Below, piece by piece: positions 61,377 through 64,000 of a DNA stretch of 64,000 nt (positions are counted from its first letter, which is position 1; every line of letters begins with the position of its first letter). The stretch lies in the NCBI GenBank assembly GCA_048296855.1, contig CP182631.1; one strand, written 5' to 3'. The stretch comes from Pseudocolwellia sp048296855 (lineage in GTDB: Bacteria; Pseudomonadota; Gammaproteobacteria; Enterobacterales; Alteromonadaceae). The notes beneath the pieces were generated by a model. That model was not told the DNA's origin and searched no databases. It saw nothing but the letters and a program-made list of their open reading frames with translations. A program made the position numbers and the translations under genes.

Positions 61377-62582
61377 ATGAGAGTTTCAACTGCCCAGTTT
61401 TATCTTCAAAATAGCCAAACAATTGGTACCTTACAATCTCAAGTTAATCAACAGTCAGAATATTTATCAACAGGTAAGCGTATTATCACAGCTAAAGACG
61501 ATGCGGTCGCATATGGTACGTTAGCTGGTTATAAAGATGAGCTGATGAATATTGAAAAATATCAGCGAAATATAACACAGGCTAATAATAGAAATAGCCT
61601 GCAAGATACCTCATTCGATAATGCTCAAAATTTAATGCAAGAATTAAAAAGTCTTTTTATTCAAGCAAATAACGGAACATTAGATGACGATGATCTTAAT
61701 TCTTTAGCCGAGCTGGCAACGAATAGCCAATCACAACTGTTAGACATAGCGAATACAAAAGACGAAACCGGCGGTTATATTTTTGCTGGGTACCAAATAG
61801 ATAAACAACCTTTTGTTTTACAACCTGACAATTCTGTTAATTACTTAGGGGATAGTGGTGTAAGGGAACTGCAAATAGCAAAAAATGTAATGGTTGATAC
61901 TAACCAACCAGGTGACGAAGCATTTGAAAAAGTTGCTAATGCTATTGGTGATTTTAAGCCTAATTATATCTCTAATACCTCAGGAATTTCTGTAAACAGT
62001 GCGCTGATTAATAACCCTGCGGCTTATGACGATATAAGTAATCCACCCGGTTATCGCTTTACTTTTACTGCCCCATCCGATTTAACCGTTACTGATGTGA
62101 ATGGTAGTGTTGTATATCCTACGGCGGCATATACCCCAGGGCAAACAATTGCCTTTAATGGTGTTGAAGTTCAGTTAGACGGCAATCCTTTGCCCGGCGA
62201 TGAGCTTGTCTTAGAAGCCACTCAAACGATTAGTATTTTTGATACGATAAAATCAGCAATTGATTGGATGAATGTGGGTGCTACACCCGCTAATAATATT
62301 CAACATCAAGTTGATTATAACGAAATTTTGACTCAATTAGATCGAAGCCTTAATCATATGACTACACGTCAAACAGATGCAGGTATAAGAGTTCAACTCA
62401 TTGAAACTCAAAGTGAAAATCATAAAGATAAAGAGTTAACTATATCGAAAAGCCAATCAAATATTGAAGATTTAGATTTTGCTAAAGCGGTAGCAAGCTT
62501 TGAGCAATCGCAAGTGGCATTGCAAGCAGCACAGCAAACCTTTGTACAAGTAAAAAACCTTACATTATTTAATTATATTTAA
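61377..62582 (+). CDS. flgL: Hook-filament junction protein FlgL
   Basis: The 401-residue protein has flagellin-type terminal coiled coils: MRVSTAQFYLQNSQTIGTLQSQV, followed by YLSTGKRIITAKDDAVAYG, and near the end NIEDLDFAKAVASFEQSQVALQAAQQ. These are FlgL features. It starts 9 bp after flgK and ends just before an AT-rich hairpin and the first flagellin gene. Confidence 0.95.
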   Translation: MRVSTAQFYLQNSQTIGTLQSQVNQQSEYLSTGKRIITAKDDAVAYGTLAGYKDELMNIEKYQRNITQANNRNSLQDTSFDNAQNLMQELKSLFIQANNGTLDDDDLNSLAELATNSQSQLLDIANTKDETGGYIFAGYQIDKQPFVLQPDNSVNYLGDSGVRELQIAKNVMVDTNQPGDEAFEKVANAIGDFKPNYISNTSGISVNSALINNPAAYDDISNPPGYRFTFTAPSDLTVTDVNGSVVYPTAAYTPGQTIAFNGVEVQLDGNPLPGDELVLEATQTISIFDTIKSAIDWMNVGATPANNIQHQVDYNEILTQLDRSLNHMTTRQTDAGIRVQLIETQSENHKDKELTISKSQSNIEDLDFAKAVASFEQSQVALQAAQQTFVQVKNLTLFNYI

Positions 62583-62609
62583 CATTTTTAATGTTGGCAT
62601 TAAAAATGT
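62582..62609. terminator. AT-rich hairpin after flgL
   Basis: ACATTTTTAATG and CATTAAAAATGT form a perfect 12-bp stem around TTGG just after the flgL stop. The following sequence lacks a strong T run, so it may terminate poorly or stabilise the flgL mRNA end. Confidence 0.5.
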
Positions 62610-62704
62610 ATTAAATAGTTAGCGTCAAAATTTATATTAAAGTGGTTCCAAGTAAATGTTGTTATCAGCAAATAGAACCACCACCTACTTAGGAGATGAT
62701 AGCA

Positions 62705-63523
62705 ATGGCATTAGTCGTAAATAGTAATATAGCGTCTTTAAACTCGCAACGAAGTTTAGGTACTGCAACAAACGAATTATCAACTAACTTTGAGCGTTTA
62801 TCTTCTGGTAAACGGATCAATAGTGCGAAAGATGATGCGGCAGGTTTACAAATTTCAGCTCGTTTAACCGCTCAAATAAATGGTTTAAATCAAGCCACTC
62901 GAAACGCAAATGATGGTATTTCTTTAGCTCAAACAGCTGAAGGTGCATTAGATGAATTTACCAATGCTTTACAGCGTATGCGTACTTTATCTATTCAATC
63001 AGCTAACGGTTCAAATACCGATGCAGATAGAACCGCACTTGATGCCGAGTTCCAAGAACTAGCCACAGAAATAACACGTATTTCAGATCAGGCTAGTTTT
63101 GGTGGTGAAAATTTACTCGATGGTACTTATACAGGTAAAGATTTTCAAATTGGTGCTAATGGTGGGCAAACTATACGTTTATCTATATCACAAGATTTTG
63201 CAGCATCGGTTATTTTAAGTACACCAACAATATCATCTGCTGCTCAAGCTTCTACAGCTATTGGTAAAATTGATACTGCGTTACAAACTGTAAACAGTGT
63301 GCGTGCAGAGCTTGGTGCTAAACAAAACCGTTTTAGTTCTGTTATTCGAAGTAACGATAATACAGCGCAAAACTTATCAGCATCTCGTTCTCGTGTAATG
63401 GATACGGATTACGCAGCGGAAAGTGCTTCGCTCGCTAAGAGTACTGTACTGCAACAAGCAGCAAGCTCTATGCTAGCTCAGGCAAATCAACAGCCTCAAA
63501 TAGCCTTGTCTCTACTGCAATAA
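62705..63523 (+). CDS. fliC: Flagellin (first of at least two)
   Basis: The ATG at 62705, nine bases after AGGAG, is preferred over 62696 because flagellins start MALVVNSNIASLNSQR. The 272-residue protein has the conserved N-terminal coiled coil with LSSGKRINSAKDDAAGLQIS and ANDGISLAQTAEGAL. A very short variable centre follows, then a C-terminal part ending ANQQPQIALSLLQ. It is a structural filament protein exported by the flagellar apparatus. No clear FliA promoter was found upstream. It is followed by a strong terminator. Confidence 0.94.
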   Translation: MALVVNSNIASLNSQRSLGTATNELSTNFERLSSGKRINSAKDDAAGLQISARLTAQINGLNQATRNANDGISLAQTAEGALDEFTNALQRMRTLSIQSANGSNTDADRTALDAEFQELATEITRISDQASFGGENLLDGTYTGKDFQIGANGGQTIRLSISQDFAASVILSTPTISSAAQASTAIGKIDTALQTVNSVRAELGAKQNRFSSVIRSNDNTAQNLSASRSRVMDTDYAAESASLAKSTVLQQAASSMLAQANQQPQIALSLLQ

Positions 63524-63550
63524 AGAAAAACATATGTTTTATGCTTAAAG

Positions 63551-63575
63551 CCCTCATTTATGAGGGTTTTTTTTT
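63551..63575 (+). terminator. Terminator after the first flagellin gene
   Basis: CCCTCA-TTTA-TGAGGG forms a short GC-rich stem directly followed by nine T, a classic rho-independent terminator. It separates the two flagellin genes. Confidence 0.88.
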
Positions 63576-63645
63576 AACTAAAATATTTTTAAATCAATGG
63601 TTAACGTTCTTATTCTAGGTTTTAAAAATAAAAGCTAAAAAAGTT

Positions 63646-63672
63646 TAAAGTTATTTGAAAAGTCACCGATAT
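63646..63672 (+). promoter_or_regulatory. FliA (sigma-28) promoter of the second flagellin
   Basis: TAAA (63646-63649), exactly 15 bp, then ACCGATAT (63665-63672) closely matches the FliA consensus TAAA-N15-GCCGATAA. It lies about 90 bp upstream of the second flagellin start. This predicts late, FliA-dependent expression. Confidence 0.82.
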
Positions 63673-63764
63673 AGTTTTCAAGAAGCATTAAGTAAAAAAT
63701 AATTACTTATACTTGCTTCACAAATTAAATAATTTTATGAGTATATTACCTAGGAGATCTTATC

Positions 63765-64000
63765 ATGGCATTAGTTGTTAATAGTAATGTTCAATCTTTG
63801 AATTCACAGCGTCAACTTCAGAATTCAACCAATAGCCTAGCCGATAATTTTGAGCGTTTATCTTCTGGTAAACGTATTAACAGCGCAAAAGATGATGCTG
63901 CTGGTTTACAAATATCAAGTCGTTTAACGGCACAAATTAATGGCTTAAATCAAGCGTCTCGTAATGCTAATGATGGTATATCTTTAGCGCAAACCGCTGA
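63765..64000 (+). CDS. Second flagellin gene (N-terminal part, runs off the window)
   Basis: From the ATG at 63765 (AGGAG upstream) the frame reads MALVVNSNVQSLNSQRQLQN, then LSSGKRINSAKDDAAGLQIS as in the first flagellin, up to the end of the window. About 78 codons are present. The two genes are close paralogues over this part. A FliA promoter precedes it. The rest lies outside the window. Confidence 0.93.
   Translation, partial: MALVVNSNVQSLNSQRQLQNSTNSLADNFERLSSGKRINSAKDDAAGLQISSRLTAQINGLNQASRNANDGISLAQTA

Noticed and set aside
62610..62704. FliA promoter for the first flagellin
   Set aside because: TAAA motifs occur, but none has a GCCGATAA-like element 15 bp downstream.
1..64000. CRISPR array, phage or defence island
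   Set aside because: I saw no regularly spaced direct repeats, cas genes, phage structural genes or known defence proteins on reading both strands.

Overview
The window is an AT-rich stretch of chromosome from a motile marine gammaproteobacterium. Gene order and protein style point to the Alteromonadales, probably a Colwelliaceae-like genus such as Colwellia or Thalassotalea. This is inferred from familiar blocks (nudF-yqiB-cpdA-yqiA-parE, dsbC-recJ-prfB-lysS, flgA-flgM-flgN with flgO/flgP/flgT) and was not tested by a database search. Nearly all of it is core chromosome. Accessory material is concentrated between parE and parC, with a few small mobile-element scars elsewhere.

Layout. 1-2.7 kb (minus): a lipoprotein, a DUF350 membrane protein and the start of a spermidine-synthase-like membrane protein. 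3-5.9 kb: glnE. 6-9.3 kb: a beta-barrel protein, an IS982-type transposase scrap, a DoxX protein, a TcpQ-like membrane-anchored protein and the lipid A acyltransferase gene lpxL. 9.3-12 kb: hldE, followed by an IS630-family element inserted between hldE and its probable terminator. 12-18 kb: tolC, then nudF-yqiB-cpdA-yqiA-parE. 18-29.2 kb (accessory): a 282-bp inverted-repeat element, a secreted CBM6-CBM6-glycoside hydrolase, a ydeP-fdhD pair, arsR with a large palindromic operator and a decayed transporter remnant, and two overlapping TPR/GGDEF membrane proteins whose GGDEF signatures are both lost. 29.2-41 kb: parC, two uncharacterised small proteins, yaaA, srmB, fldB, then dsbC-recJ-prfB-lysS. 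prfB carries the classic +1 frameshift, and xerD is missing from its usual place.

41-64 kb is a polar-flagellum region. flgB-C-D-E with cheR and cheV lie on the minus strand. flgA-flgM-flgN, flgP/flgO and flgT (the sheathed or sodium-type H-ring accessory proteins) follow, then a tRNA-Arg and an RND efflux pair. flgF-G-H-I-J-K-L and at least two flagellin genes complete the block on the plus strand. Compared with the Vibrio-type order, everything from flgE through flgT looks like one inverted segment that broke the flgB-L operon between flgE and flgF. A near-consensus sigma-54 promoter sits directly upstream of flgF, and FliA (sigma-28) promoters sit upstream of flgM and of the second flagellin gene. 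This fits the usual tiered control of polar flagella.

I found no CRISPR array, no phage and no obviously new defence system. The items most worth a second look are the CBM6 glycoside hydrolase of uncertain family, the paired degenerate GGDEF proteins, the flagellar inversion, the decaying ars locus, and the small inverted-repeat elements.
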